From NCBI GenBank assembly GCA_900538575.1, contig UPZA01000001.1, forward strand, positions 124,001-188,000: 64,000 nucleotides of DNA, written 5' to 3'. Position 1 is the stretch's first letter; the number at the start of each line of letters is the position of its first letter. The notes under the pieces were generated by a model. It worked only from the letters and a program-made list of their open reading frames with translations. It had not been told where the DNA came from and made no database searches. Below are positions 25,202 through 34,056 of the stretch, piece after piece. This stretch comes from an uncultured Ruminococcus sp. Its GTDB lineage: Bacteria > Bacillota > Clostridia > Oscillospirales > Ruminococcaceae. Both the position numbers and the translations under genes were made by a program.

Positions 25202-27250
25202 CTAAGCCTTGACGCAGACCATTGCAGCGTATGCCGGAAGCTCCGTTTTGCCGCTGTAGATATTTTCGCTTATAAGATCCCGAAGCGGATACGGCAATAT
25301 AATTTCCCGCGTTTCATTCATAAAATTCTGTATGAATATATATTCCGTACCGTCCTCCGACGTTCTCATTCCGGTTGTAACGCCGTGCGGCAGATCGGCT
25401 TCAAGACATTTTCTTATACATAGCTCCTTGCAAAGCGCGGAATAAAATTTATCTGAAAATTCAGAATTCATAAAGGTCGCCTGATAATAAGCGCGTCCCT
25501 TTCCATAGCTGTTTACCGTAAACGCAGGGGACCCCGCATAGAAATCCTCCTTATACCTTCCGAGAACCTCCGCGGCTTTAACGTTTATAATCTCACAGAG
25601 CTTCGACGTTTCATATTCTCCCTCAAGACCGCTTTTTCCGTCAAATAAAACATGATTTCTCTGATAATCATAAAGCCCGTCAATATCTTCAAATACAATT
25701 CCCAGCATATCCGACAGACCGTCGGCAGGAGTTTCGCCCAGATAGCAAAGATCGGTTTCACTCGCCATACCGCAGAAATAAGTTACAACAGCGACGCCGC
25801 CGTTTTCAACGAATTTCATCAGTCTTTCGGCAAAGCTCCCCCTAAGCATATATGGCATAGGCACGCATACAAGCTTATATTTATCAAGGCTTGCGTCCAT
25901 GTTTATAACATCGACGGGTACCCCCTGCTTCCAGAATGATCCGTATGTCTGTAAAATCTGATCAATATAGCCCATTCCTTCGTTTCTGGGTCCCTTTCCG
26001 TCATCAATCGCCCACTTATTTTCGACATCGTATATAATTGCAGTTTCAGATATGACCTCCGAATTCAGCACATCTCCGAGCTTTTCCAAAGCTTTTCCCG
26101 TTCTGCAAACCTCAAGAAAAATTCTTGATTTTTCCGATCCGTTGTGACCTACGACCGCACTGTGAAATTTCTCCGCCGAGCCTCTGCTCTGCCTCCATTG
26201 AAAATACTGGCAGCTGTCAGAACCGTGCGCTATAGCCTGAACGGCGGTAAGCAGATTCATTCCCGGACGCTTATGACGGGAAACACCGCACCAGTTTGCG
26301 GTACTCGGCGTATTTTCCATCATAAGAAACGGCTTCTGCTTCATTGAACGCATAGCGTCATGCCAGCAGGCGTTCCACACAGCGTTGCCGGAGTCGTCAT
26401 TTCCTCCGTTATGCCACATAGGGTAGGAATCCCATGAAACAATGTCTATAAAATCCGCAAATTTCCAGTAATCAATTCCGTCATAATACGCCATCATATT
26501 AATTGTTGCGGGAATTTTGGGATTTTCACTTTTTAGAGGTCTTATTTCTTCCCTGTAAAAATCAACAGTCTGCTCCGTACAGAACCGTTTCCAGTCCAGA
26601 TTAAGCCCGTGAATGCATATTTCACCGTTCGGCGCGGGCGATTCGATTTCCTCCCAGTCCGAATAGGTATGACTCCAGAAGCAGGTCCACCACTGCTTAT
26701 TCAAACTGTCGATATTACCGTATTTTTTCTTCAGCCATTTTCTGAATTCCGCTTGACACAGCTCGCAATGGCATTCGCCCTGAATTTCGTTGGAAACGTG
26801 CCACAGAATTACGGCAGGATGATTTGCAAAACGCTTTGCAAGCTCGGTATTAATCAGCCTTGTCTTCTCGCGGAATACCGGAGAGGTATAGCAATGGTTA
26901 TGCCTTCCGCCCTGAAGATTTCTTACGCGGCTGCTTTCCACTCTGAGAATTTCGGGATATTTTTTTGCCATCCATGAGGGCTTTGCGCCGGTAGGCGTTG
27001 CAAGAACAGTATAAATTCCGTTATCATAAAGCCGGTTTATAACGCTTTCAAGCCAACCGAAGGTATAGACGCCCTCCTCAGGCTCAAGCGAAGTCCATGA
27101 AAATATACCGACTGAAACGCAGTTTATACCGGCCTTCTTCATTAATTCGATATCGCGCTCCAATATCTCGGGCATATCGAGCCACTGTTCGGGATTATAA
27201 TCGGCTCCGTGCAGCAGAGCTTTAAGTCCAGTTATATTATTTTCACTCAT
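25202..27250 (-). CDS. GH42 beta-galactosidase
   Basis: A 682-residue enzyme with the three GH42 regions: a TIM barrel with acid/base E155 in HVSNE and nucleophile E312 in MMENTPS, a trimerisation domain and a C-terminal beta domain. Cysteines C120, C160, C162 and C165 form the zinc cluster seen in some GH42 enzymes. There is no signal peptide, so it acts inside the cell, probably on galactosylated oligosaccharides from xyloglucan or galactan. It is first in its operon. Confidence 0.93.
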   Translation of the reverse strand: MSENNITGLKALLHGADYNPEQWLDMPEILERDIELMKKAGINCVSVGIFSWTSLEPEEGVYTFGWLESVINRLYDNGIYTVLATPTGAKPSWMAKKYPEILRVESSRVRNLQGGRHNHCYTSPVFREKTRLINTELAKRFANHPAVILWHVSNEIQGECHCELCQAEFRKWLKKKYGNIDSLNKQWWTCFWSHTYSDWEEIESPAPNGEICIHGLNLDWKRFCTEQTVDFYREEIRPLKSENPKIPATINMMAYYDGIDYWKFADFIDIVSWDSYPMWHNGGNDDSGNAVWNACWHDAMRSMKQKPFLMMENTPSTANWCGVSRHKRPGMNLLTAVQAIAHGSDSCQYFQWRQSRGSAEKFHSAVVGHNGSEKSRIFLEVCRTGKALEKLGDVLNSEVISETAIIYDVENKWAIDDGKGPRNEGMGYIDQILQTYGSFWKQGVPVDVINMDASLDKYKLVCVPMPYMLRGSFAERLMKFVENGGVAVVTYFCGMASETDLCYLGETPADGLSDMLGIVFEDIDGLYDYQRNHVLFDGKSGLEGEYETSKLCEIINVKAAEVLGRYKEDFYAGSPAFTVNSYGKGRAYYQATFMNSEFSDKFYSALCKELCIRKCLEADLPHGVTTGMRTSEDGTEYIFIQNFMNETREIILPYPLRDLISENIYSGKTELPAYAAMVCVKA

Positions 27251-27296
27251 AATTCCTCCGTTTACGTAAGCCTTGGGGCTGAATACATATATTTAT

Positions 27297-27325
27297 ATGA
27301 TAAACCAAATCCAATTAATAGTCAA
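27297..27325 (-). promoter_or_regulatory. Promoter of the GH42-GH74-glucokinase unit
   Basis: On the minus strand TTGACT (27320-27325) and TATCAT (27297-27302) are separated by 17 bases, about 45 bases before the GH42 start. Confidence 0.55.
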
Positions 27326-27394
27326 CACTTTTTTTACATTTATTTTGTTACATTCTGCATAAATTATTACTATATATTTTAAGGACTGCGCCCA

Positions 27395-27423
27395 TTGAAA
27401 ACATGACGGTTATGTGATACAAT
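27395..27423 (+). promoter_or_regulatory. Promoter of the HD hydrolase-GH13 unit
   Basis: TTGAAA (27395-27400) and TACAAT (27418-27423) with a 17-base spacer, 35 bases before the start codon. Confidence 0.6.
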
Positions 27424-27458
27424 AATAATTGACAATTTAAAACAGGAGTATAACCCGT

Positions 27459-28046
27459 ATGACAGAAAACAAAAAGGAAGAATTCATTAATATTTATCGG
27501 GAAAATATCAGCCGTCCCGGCGCAGATAAGCTTTTGAATTATCTTTTATCGGATCAAAGCGATTTTTTTGAAGCTCCCTGCAGCACCCGATTCCACGGCT
27601 CATATGCCGGAGGTCTTGTCGAGCATAGTATCAACGTCTATAACTGCTTGAAGGATTATCTTCAGAGACCGCGCGCAAAAGAGCTTTACAGAATGGATTA
27701 CAGCGAGGAAACCGTCGCTTTGGTATCGCTTCTGCACGACGTTTGTAAAATGAATTTTTATTCTGTGGATTACAGAAACGCTAAAAACGAGCAGGGAGTA
27801 TGGGAAAAGGTTCCATATTATACCATTAACGACCGTCTGCCCTACGGACACGGAGAAAAATCAGTTTACATAGTTTCCGGCTTCATGAGAATTACCAGAG
27901 AAGAGGCTTTTGCCATAAGATATCATATGGGGTTTTCCGGAAACGAGGACAGAAACAGCATAGGCAGCGCGTTTGAAATGTTTCCTCTCGCATTTGCACT
28001 CAGCGTGGCCGATATGGAGGCTACCTATTATCTGGAAGCCAAATAA
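27459..28046 (+). CDS. HD domain hydrolase
   Basis: A 195-residue protein with the HD metal ligands GGLVEHS (first histidine) and LLHDVCK (the HD pair), then GHGEKS and RYHMGF. This matches the family of small HD phosphohydrolases next to diverse metabolic genes. The substrate is unknown; nucleotide or phosphate-ester hydrolysis is likely. AACAGGAG precedes the ATG. The GH13 gene follows after 20 bases. Confidence 0.85.
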   Translation: MTENKKEEFINIYRENISRPGADKLLNYLLSDQSDFFEAPCSTRFHGSYAGGLVEHSINVYNCLKDYLQRPRAKELYRMDYSEETVALVSLLHDVCKMNFYSVDYRNAKNEQGVWEKVPYYTINDRLPYGHGEKSVYIVSGFMRITREEAFAIRYHMGFSGNEDRNSIGSAFEMFPLAFALSVADMEATYYLEAK

Positions 28047-28066
28047 AAAGAAAGGTGAAAATAAAT

Positions 28067-29653
28067 ATGAGCAATCACTGGTATGACAACGCGATAATAT
28101 ATCACATATACCCTCTCGGCTTCTGCGGAGCGCCGAAAATCAATGAAGGAGGTCCTGTCGTATACCGGCTTGACAAGCTGCTTGACTGGATTCCTCATCT
28201 CAAAGAAATGAACGTTGACGCAGTTTATCTCGGTCCCGTCTTTGAATCGTCGGAACACGGCTACGACACCATAGATTATAAAAAAATAGACAGACGGCTC
28301 GGCGATAACGATTCTTTCAGAAGAATCTGCGAACAGCTTCACAATAACGGCATAAAAATAATACTTGACGGAGTTTTCAACCATGTAGGCAGAAGATATC
28401 CTCAGTTTGAAGACATTCGCCAGAACGGACCTTCGTCACAGTACTGCGGATGGTTCCAGAATCTGAATTTCGACGGAAAAAGTCCCTGCGGAGACGATTT
28501 TTGGTATGAAGGCTGGAACGGTCATTATAACCTTGTAAAGCTCAATCTTAGAAATCCCGGCGTATGCGATCATCTCATAGACGCTGTAAACTACTGGATA
28601 GAGGAATTCAAAATAGACGGTATACGCTTTGACGCCGCCGACTGTATTGAGTTTGATTTCTTTAAAAGAATAAGAAGCTTCTGTAAAGGCAAAAACCCTG
28701 AATTCTGGCTTATGGGAGAAATCATTTTCGGAGATTATAAGCGCTGGGCTAATCCGGAAATGCTGGACAGCGTTACCAATTACGAATGCTACAAGGGAAT
28801 TTACTCCTCTCATAATACTAAAAACTATTTCGAGATAGACTATTCTATAAACCGTCAGTCAGGCAGCAACGCTATTTACCCCGGGTTAAACCTATATAAC
28901 TTTGTCGATAACCACGATGTAAACCGTATTGCAAGCACGCTGCAGAATCCTGAGCATATTTATAACGTATACACATTGCTATACTCCATGCCGGGCATTC
29001 CCTCTATATATTACGGAGGAGAATTCGGAATCAAAGGCATAAAGGAAAACAACTCCGACGATAACCTTAGACCATGCCTTGACCTTGACAATATACCGGA
29101 TAAAAATATGCGGCTTTATGAGCACATTGTTAAGCTCGGAAGAATTTATAAAGCATTTCCAGCTCTGAGAACGGGAAAATATTTCACTATTCTTATAAAA
29201 AATCAGCAGATGCTATTTTTAAAGGAATTAAACGATCAACAGGTTTTTGTAGCGCTGAACCTTGAGGATAAGGAATACGAGCTTTCCTTCTCCACCAACA
29301 GAACCGCTCTGGTAGACGCATTGAGCGGCAGACAGGTAAGCGTTGGGAATGGCGCGGCCTCAGTTAAAATGCCGCCTTACTCCTCAATGATTATTGTAGA
29401 GGATAATATTCTTAATAAGGAACCAATAGCTTCTGCCGAGGATTCGTGCAAGGAAACAGAAATAGTAGTCGGAGGCAAATACCGCCATTACAAAGGAAAC
29501 GAATATGAAATTGTCTGCGTGGCAAAGCAAAGCGAAACCCTTGAAGAGCTTGTTATCTACAAGTCTCTTGAAAACGGCGGGATATGGGCAAGACCGAAAT
29601 CGCTGTTTACCGGAATTACAGAGGGACGTCCCAGATTCACAAGGATAGATTAA
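28067..29653 (+). CDS. GH13 alpha-amylase-family enzyme with a C-terminal DUF1653 domain
   Basis: The 528-residue cytoplasmic enzyme has the GH13 barrel motifs DGVFNH, GIRFDAAD (nucleophile D189), MGEIIF (acid E218) and VDNHD (D284). A short beta domain follows, as in neopullulanase or cyclomaltodextrinase-like members. Residues about 462-525 (GGKYRHYKGNEYEIV and IWARPKSLF) form a DUF1653 domain, normally a separate small protein. An in-frame GTG lies four codons upstream; the ATG at 28067 is better placed after GAAAGGTG. Confidence 0.9.
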   Translation: MSNHWYDNAIIYHIYPLGFCGAPKINEGGPVVYRLDKLLDWIPHLKEMNVDAVYLGPVFESSEHGYDTIDYKKIDRRLGDNDSFRRICEQLHNNGIKIILDGVFNHVGRRYPQFEDIRQNGPSSQYCGWFQNLNFDGKSPCGDDFWYEGWNGHYNLVKLNLRNPGVCDHLIDAVNYWIEEFKIDGIRFDAADCIEFDFFKRIRSFCKGKNPEFWLMGEIIFGDYKRWANPEMLDSVTNYECYKGIYSSHNTKNYFEIDYSINRQSGSNAIYPGLNLYNFVDNHDVNRIASTLQNPEHIYNVYTLLYSMPGIPSIYYGGEFGIKGIKENNSDDNLRPCLDLDNIPDKNMRLYEHIVKLGRIYKAFPALRTGKYFTILIKNQQMLFLKELNDQQVFVALNLEDKEYELSFSTNRTALVDALSGRQVSVGNGAASVKMPPYSSMIIVEDNILNKEPIASAEDSCKETEIVVGGKYRHYKGNEYEIVCVAKQSETLEELVIYKSLENGGIWARPKSLFTGITEGRPRFTRID

Positions 29654-29668
29654 AAATAAAACGCGATA

Positions 29669-29704
29669 AAAAGCCGGCTGTCTTGGAAATGACAGCCGGC
29701 TTTC
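29669..29704. terminator. Bidirectional terminator between the GH13 gene and the kinase-like gene
   Basis: AAAGCCGGCTGTC (29670-29682) pairs with GACAGCCGGCTTT (29691-29703). The U-run is longer on the minus strand (five) than on the plus strand (three). Confidence 0.85.
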
Positions 29705-29716
29705 ATCATTATTTAT

Positions 29717-30772
29717 TCAATAAATTTCAGCGATATCGGATAAAGCTATATGATATTTTGAAAATCTGTCCTCATGATACGACAGGACTGACGAGCTGAA
29801 TTCAGCAATGCTTTCGCCCGCGCGGCAGAAAGGAAATTTAATCGAATAGGTTTTGCTTCCGTTATCCTTTCCCTCGGCTACGAACAGCGTTCCCCCGAAA
29901 GTACAGCAGAACCGCTTTACAACAAAAAGGTCCGAATCCACCGAATCTTCTCCGTAAAGCCTGTTGAATTCACTGAAAACCTTATGGACAGTTTTATCCT
30001 CGGGATTATCGGACGATACGGTTACAGATACAAAATCTCCCAGCCTTTCAGCGTCGAATCTTATATATCCCGCGCCCGGATTATGACGGCCAACAAGAAC
30101 CGTAAGGGAAAGAAGACATGCTGTAAGTCTTTCAGGATCGGCTTTTATATAAAGCTCCGGCTGAATTTTTAAAAACACGTCAATCTGACCTTTTAGTATA
30201 TTGCGGCATATTCCGGTAAAGCTCTCCAAAGCGGTAGTAAGATTGATTCTGCGGTATTCTATAGTATTGTCCGTATACCTGATAAGCTCCGTTGTATTCA
30301 GAACAGATTTTAATAGCTTATAGCAATTGCCCATTGTAATATCCAGATATTTTTTACTATCCCGCATATTTTCCTCGTCGAAAACCTTCTGAAGCATATT
30401 CCCCGCAAAGGCTATTCCCGTTACCGCCTGTCTTACAGCGGCCGCCTGATTTGTCAGGAATTCTTTGACAACGTTGCATTTTATATACGAAAACATAACG
30501 TCGTCTCCGCTCATCTGCATAACGTATAAATTCCGCTCTTCATAATTTATTATTCTGCACATAAATTCAAGACCGTCAAATACAATAAAATATTCTCCGC
30601 TTTTAAGAGGCTTAACTTCCTTACTGAAAAGCTCTCCTACTGAAATACCGCTGAAAAAAACATCCGCGTCAGCTTTATTGCTCCATAAAATCTGAAATTC
30701 ATAATTTAATATAAAAACATTTTCGGATGAATGTAAAAAAAGACTTTTTAAAATCTCAACTTCCTTGTTCAT
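29717..30772 (-). CDS. Degenerate sensor histidine kinase-like protein
   Basis: The 351-residue soluble protein has an N-terminal PAS-like part (FILNYEFQILWSN), a helical dimerisation-like region and a C-terminal ATPase-like fold. That fold keeps the end pattern VVKRFCCTFGGTLFVAEGKD but lacks the N-box asparagine and the glycine-rich G1 motif. The helix where the phosphorylated histidine should be reads NQAAAVRQAVTGI, with no histidine. It is probably a signalling protein without kinase activity. No response regulator is adjacent. The family call is inference from fold-like patterns. Confidence 0.6.
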   Translation of the reverse strand: MNKEVEILKSLFLHSSENVFILNYEFQILWSNKADADVFFSGISVGELFSKEVKPLKSGEYFIVFDGLEFMCRIINYEERNLYVMQMSGDDVMFSYIKCNVVKEFLTNQAAAVRQAVTGIAFAGNMLQKVFDEENMRDSKKYLDITMGNCYKLLKSVLNTTELIRYTDNTIEYRRINLTTALESFTGICRNILKGQIDVFLKIQPELYIKADPERLTACLLSLTVLVGRHNPGAGYIRFDAERLGDFVSVTVSSDNPEDKTVHKVFSEFNRLYGEDSVDSDLFVVKRFCCTFGGTLFVAEGKDNGSKTYSIKFPFCRAGESIAEFSSSVLSYHEDRFSKYHIALSDIAEIY

Positions 30773-31026
30773 TCCATTTCTCCATTCTGTTTTACTGAAA
30801 TTAATATTTATTAAGTCGGTTTTATATTATTTACAGATTATGTTATTATTTTGTCTAAAAATATTCTTTCTATTATTATACTACAAAATTGTGAATAAAT
30901 TAAGTACAAAACTAATTTTTTTCTAAAAAATTGTTGATTAAATACAAGATATTTGTCTTATTTTGCAGTATTTTGGAGGTAACAACATTTAAACAAATAA
31001 AATAGGTTATTTTTTTGTCAAAGTAC
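30773..31026. other. AT-rich intergenic region before gapA
   Basis: About 315 bases separate the kinase-like gene and gapA, which diverge. The stretch is very AT-rich. I see only the gapA promoter at its right end, a GGAGG followed by no start codon near 30975, and no convincing hairpin. Confidence 0.5.
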
Positions 31027-31055
31027 TTGAAATAAATTGAAAATTAGTGTACAAT
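31027..31055 (+). promoter_or_regulatory. Promoter of gapA
   Basis: TTGAAA (31027-31032) and TACAAT (31050-31055) with a 17-base spacer, about 33 bases before the gapA start. Confidence 0.65.
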
Positions 31056-31087
31056 AATAATATAAAAAATTAGGAGGTAATTTTCCA

Positions 31088-32119
31088 ATGTCAGTAAAAG
31101 TTGCTATTAATGGTTTTGGCCGTATCGGCCGTCTTGCTTTCAGACAGATGTTCGGCGCGGAAGGCTACGAAATCGTTGCCATCAACGACCTTACAGATCC
31201 TAAGATGCTTGCTCATCTTCTTAAGTACGATACCGCGCAGGGCGGTTACTGCGGCAGAATCGGCGAAGGACTTCATACAGTTGAAGCCGGCGAGGATTCA
31301 ATCACGGTAGACGGCAAGACAATAAAGATTTACGCTAAGGCTAACGCCGCTGAACTTCCTTGGGGTGAAATCGGCGTAGACGTAGTTTTAGAGTGTACAG
31401 GCTTCTACTGCTCAAAGGCTAAGAGCCAGGCTCATATCGACGCAGGCGCTAAGAAGGTTGTTATTTCAGCTCCGGCAGGAAACGACCTTAAAACAATCGT
31501 TTACAGCGTAAATGAAAAGACTCTGACAGCAGAGGATAATATCATTTCAGCCGCTTCATGCACAACCAACTGTCTCGCTCCAATGGCTGACACTCTTAAC
31601 AAATATGCTGAAATCCAGAGCGGAATCATGTCGACAATCCACGCTTATACCGGTGATCAGATGATTCTTGACGGTCCTCACAGAAAGGGCGACCTCAGAA
31701 GAGCAAGAGCCGGCGCAGCTAACATCGTTCCTAACTCAACCGGCGCAGCTAAGGCTATCGGTCTTGTAATACCGGAGCTCAACGGTAAGCTTATCGGCTC
31801 CGCACAGAGAGTTCCTGTTCCAACAGGCTCAACTACTATTCTTACAGCGGTTGTTAAGGGCAAGGACGTTACAGTTGACGGCATCAACGCAGCTATGAAG
31901 GCTGCTGCTTCCGAATCCTTCGGCTACAATGAAGATCCTATCGTTTCTTCAGACGTTATCGGCATGAAGTATGGTTCGCTATTTGACGCAACACAGACAA
32001 TGGTATCAAAGATATCTGACGATCTTTACGAGGTTCAGGTTGTTTCATGGTATGACAACGAAAATTCATACACAAGCCAGATGGTTAGAACAATCAAGTA
32101 TTTTGCTGAACTCGGCTAA
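31088..32119 (+). CDS. gapA: Glyceraldehyde-3-phosphate dehydrogenase
   Basis: A 343-residue NAD-type glycolytic enzyme with the Rossmann motif INGFGRIGR and the active site ASCTTNCLAP, where C158 is the nucleophile. The HAYTGDQ, RRARAGAANIVP and SWYDNENSY segments are also present. It oxidises glyceraldehyde-3-phosphate to 1,3-bisphosphoglycerate. AGGAGG and codon use biased to frequent codons (ending in C and T) suit a highly expressed gene. It is monocistronic and not linked to pgk here. Confidence 0.98.
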   Translation: MSVKVAINGFGRIGRLAFRQMFGAEGYEIVAINDLTDPKMLAHLLKYDTAQGGYCGRIGEGLHTVEAGEDSITVDGKTIKIYAKANAAELPWGEIGVDVVLECTGFYCSKAKSQAHIDAGAKKVVISAPAGNDLKTIVYSVNEKTLTAEDNIISAASCTTNCLAPMADTLNKYAEIQSGIMSTIHAYTGDQMILDGPHRKGDLRRARAGAANIVPNSTGAAKAIGLVIPELNGKLIGSAQRVPVPTGSTTILTAVVKGKDVTVDGINAAMKAAASESFGYNEDPIVSSDVIGMKYGSLFDATQTMVSKISDDLYEVQVVSWYDNENSYTSQMVRTIKYFAELG

Positions 32120-32146
32120 TAAATCATTTAAAACTTGATATTTTTT

Positions 32147-32177
32147 ATCGCCTCTTAATAAAGGGGCGATTTGTTTT
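32147..32177 (+). terminator. Terminator of gapA
   Basis: ATCGCCTCTT (32147-32156) pairs with AAGGGGCGAT (32161-32170) with one G-U pair and an AATA loop, followed by TTGTTTT. The next gene starts directly after, so it lacks an obvious promoter of its own. Confidence 0.75.
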
Positions 32178-32191
32178 AAAGGAGAGAAATT

Positions 32192-32974
32192 ATGGCTTTT
32201 GGATTTTTTAAAAAAAATAAAAAGAATGTCGAATATAATCCTATAATACCGAATGAAGATATAAATGATCCACCTGAAGATAAAAGTAAACGAATAGAAG
32301 AAATTTATTTAAAACAAGTTGAAGAAAAGAAGAAAAGCGACCCCTTAATTGGCATAAAACTATGCGGTAATGAAATATATCAATCTTTCGTTAATGCTCT
32401 AAGAGAACCTGATGGACACCTGAATTGCAATGCGCTTTTGTTAAACTTAGGATGTTTTTCAGGATATGTATGTCAGGCAGCTGTATGGAAAAAATTTGTT
32501 ATTGACGGAAATATACCATATCAGCAAGCATTCGTTATAATGAAAGCAAAATCAGGAAAAAACTATTATTTTGGAGATTACCTGAACTACTACGTGGGGG
32601 AAGGAAAATATTCTTTCTGGTCCCTTGTCGCTGGAATGTTTACAAAAATTTATCCCGATGTTCCTGTACCGGACGTTCTTAAAATGGTAGAAAAGGTAAC
32701 GTCCCTTATAGGCTACGAGGAATATAAAATATGTGATTGCCTTGATCCTGATAGGGCTGTTGAACAATGCGCAGCAGCATGGAAAATAATTTATCCTATA
32801 ATAAGCCGATATTGTGTTAATCCGGATGAATGGCCTACAGCCATGGGTATTGCCGCACAAAATGCAATGAATATTTCAAAAAGTATAATAAAACCGGATA
32901 ATTGCTTCAATATTTTAATGGAAAGTTCAATTTATATGTCTAAAATGGACTATTCTAATATTTTAGTTTTTTAA
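32192..32974 (+). CDS. Protein of unknown function
   Basis: The 260-residue protein has a charged, low-complexity N-terminus (FKKNKKN, then an acidic EDINDPPEDKSKRIEE stretch) and a folded remainder with many aromatic and cysteine residues (KICDCLDP, CVNPDEWPT). There is no signal peptide or clear membrane segment. I do not recognise the family. The codon use is more AT-rich than in gapA. GGAGAG precedes the ATG, and it starts only 15 bases after the gapA terminator. Confidence 0.7.
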   Translation: MAFGFFKKNKKNVEYNPIIPNEDINDPPEDKSKRIEEIYLKQVEEKKKSDPLIGIKLCGNEIYQSFVNALREPDGHLNCNALLLNLGCFSGYVCQAAVWKKFVIDGNIPYQQAFVIMKAKSGKNYYFGDYLNYYVGEGKYSFWSLVAGMFTKIYPDVPVPDVLKMVEKVTSLIGYEEYKICDCLDPDRAVEQCAAAWKIIYPIISRYCVNPDEWPTAMGIAAQNAMNISKSIIKPDNCFNILMESSIYMSKMDYSNILVF

Positions 32975-33015
32975 ATTATCATTATTTAGCAATATGTTTA
33001 TAAGGGGTGTTAATT

Positions 33016-33495
33016 ATGAAAATTACGTCAATTATTTTATCAGCGCTTTCAGCTATCTGTCTTATTTTTACTATTGGATGCAGTTCAGACAAAAATAGCC
33101 TTGAAACCGGAAACACTAATACCGAAATTACCGAATCTACAACTGATAAACAAAGCGGTCTCCCCAGCTATCCTTTTAAACAGTTAAAAAACAGCGACAT
33201 TGAAAGGGCTTTTGTATATATTCTTCCTGAAGATGTATATGCCGAGTTAGACAACAATGAAATATCTGAGCTAATCAGTCTTTTAAACGAAAGCAAGACA
33301 TATCTAAAAGATGATTCCTATGGAGAATATTACGGGCAGAGCATAACTTACACAATAATTAAAAAGGATAAAACAAAAATTGAAATAAAGCCTTTCAATC
33401 CGTTTTTGATTATTGACGGAAATGGGTTTATAACAGATTATAACAATTGTGAAGAACTTCAACAGCTTGGTAATAACATTGCCGGAATAAAATAG
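33016..33495 (+). CDS. Small lipoprotein of unknown function
   Basis: A 159-residue protein with a lipoprotein signal (LIFTIGC, cysteine about 22) and then a Thr/Asn/Ser-rich linker. An exported domain of about 110 residues follows (FKQLKNSDIERAFVYILPED). The start is the ATG at 33016 after AAGGGG; the in-frame GTG at 33007 is too close to that site. The family is not recognised. It may be co-expressed with the preceding unknown gene (41-base gap). Confidence 0.75.
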   Translation: MKITSIILSALSAICLIFTIGCSSDKNSLETGNTNTEITESTTDKQSGLPSYPFKQLKNSDIERAFVYILPEDVYAELDNNEISELISLLNESKTYLKDDSYGEYYGQSITYTIIKKDKTKIEIKPFNPFLIIDGNGFITDYNNCEELQQLGNNIAGIK

Positions 33496-33508
33496 ACGGA
33501 AGCTAACA

Positions 33509-33540
33509 AAAAGCCTGAGAAATAAATTTCTCAGGCTTTT
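33509..33540. terminator. Bidirectional terminator between the lipoprotein gene and rnpB
   Basis: AGCCTGAGAAA pairs with TTTCTCAGGCT (33512-33536) around a short loop, with AAAAA upstream and TTTTT downstream, so it works for both strands and closes the rnpB transcript. Confidence 0.85.
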
Positions 33541-33541
33541 T

Positions 33542-33888
33542 ATGACCAGACCGATAAGCCGGGTTCTGTCGTGTGCGGCAATTTATCTAGACCTTAAGTT
33601 GCCTTAAGGCTCAAGCCGTCGTTACCTATGAATCCATCGAGCAAATGTTGACGCATAAGTACCAATAGACGTTGCATCGGATAGGGTTTACACGGCAATA
33701 CACTCTCATGTATTCCGGTGAGCTCTTACCTCGCCTTTCCACCCTTACCCGTTATATACGGGCGGTTTATTTCTGCTGCACTTGCCCTAAAGTCGCCTTC
33801 GGCTGCCGTTAGCAGCTATCCCGCTCTGTGATGCCCGGACTTTCCTCGTAAACATATAACGTTTCCGCTGCCGCATAGTCTGCTCATG
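33542..33888 (-). ncRNA. rnpB: RNase P RNA component
   Basis: On the minus strand the RNA contains the universal GAGGAAAGTCCGGGC segment near its 5' end and the closing GATAAGCCGGGTTCTGTC-type segment (as its complement) near the 3' end. The two ends pair as helix P1 (ATGAGCAGAC with GTCTGGTCAT). The length of about 347 bases suits a bacterial RNase P RNA, the catalytic part of the enzyme that trims tRNA 5' ends. Its promoter gives a start at about 33887, matching the P1 end. Confidence 0.96.
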
Positions 33889-33893
33889 ATAAT

Positions 33894-33922
33894 ATTTTAT
33901 ACTATTTTAATTTCTTTGTCAA
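33894..33922 (-). promoter_or_regulatory. Promoter of rnpB
   Basis: On the minus strand TTGACA (33917-33922) and TAAAAT (33894-33899) have a 17-base spacer. The predicted transcription start coincides with the 5' end of the RNase P RNA. Confidence 0.75.
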
Positions 33923-33972
33923 TAGCTGCCCTCTTATATATTTTCCCGTTTTATTTTTATTTTTTGAAACTC

Positions 33973-34001
33973 TTGCTTTATTAAGACAAAAATAGTATAA
34001 T
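33973..34001 (+). promoter_or_regulatory. Promoter of gdhA
   Basis: TTGCTT (33973-33978) and TATAAT (33996-34001) with a 17-base spacer, 55 bases before the start codon. Confidence 0.65.
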
Positions 34002-34056
34002 AATTAGTATCGGAAGAATTCTTTCTTCTGATAATAAAATATGGAGGTTTTAAACA

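Noticed and set aside
33542..33888. Possible protein-coding frame in the gap before gdhA
   Set aside because: The segment carries the conserved elements of RNase P RNA on the minus strand, and no frame of useful length with a ribosome site is present.
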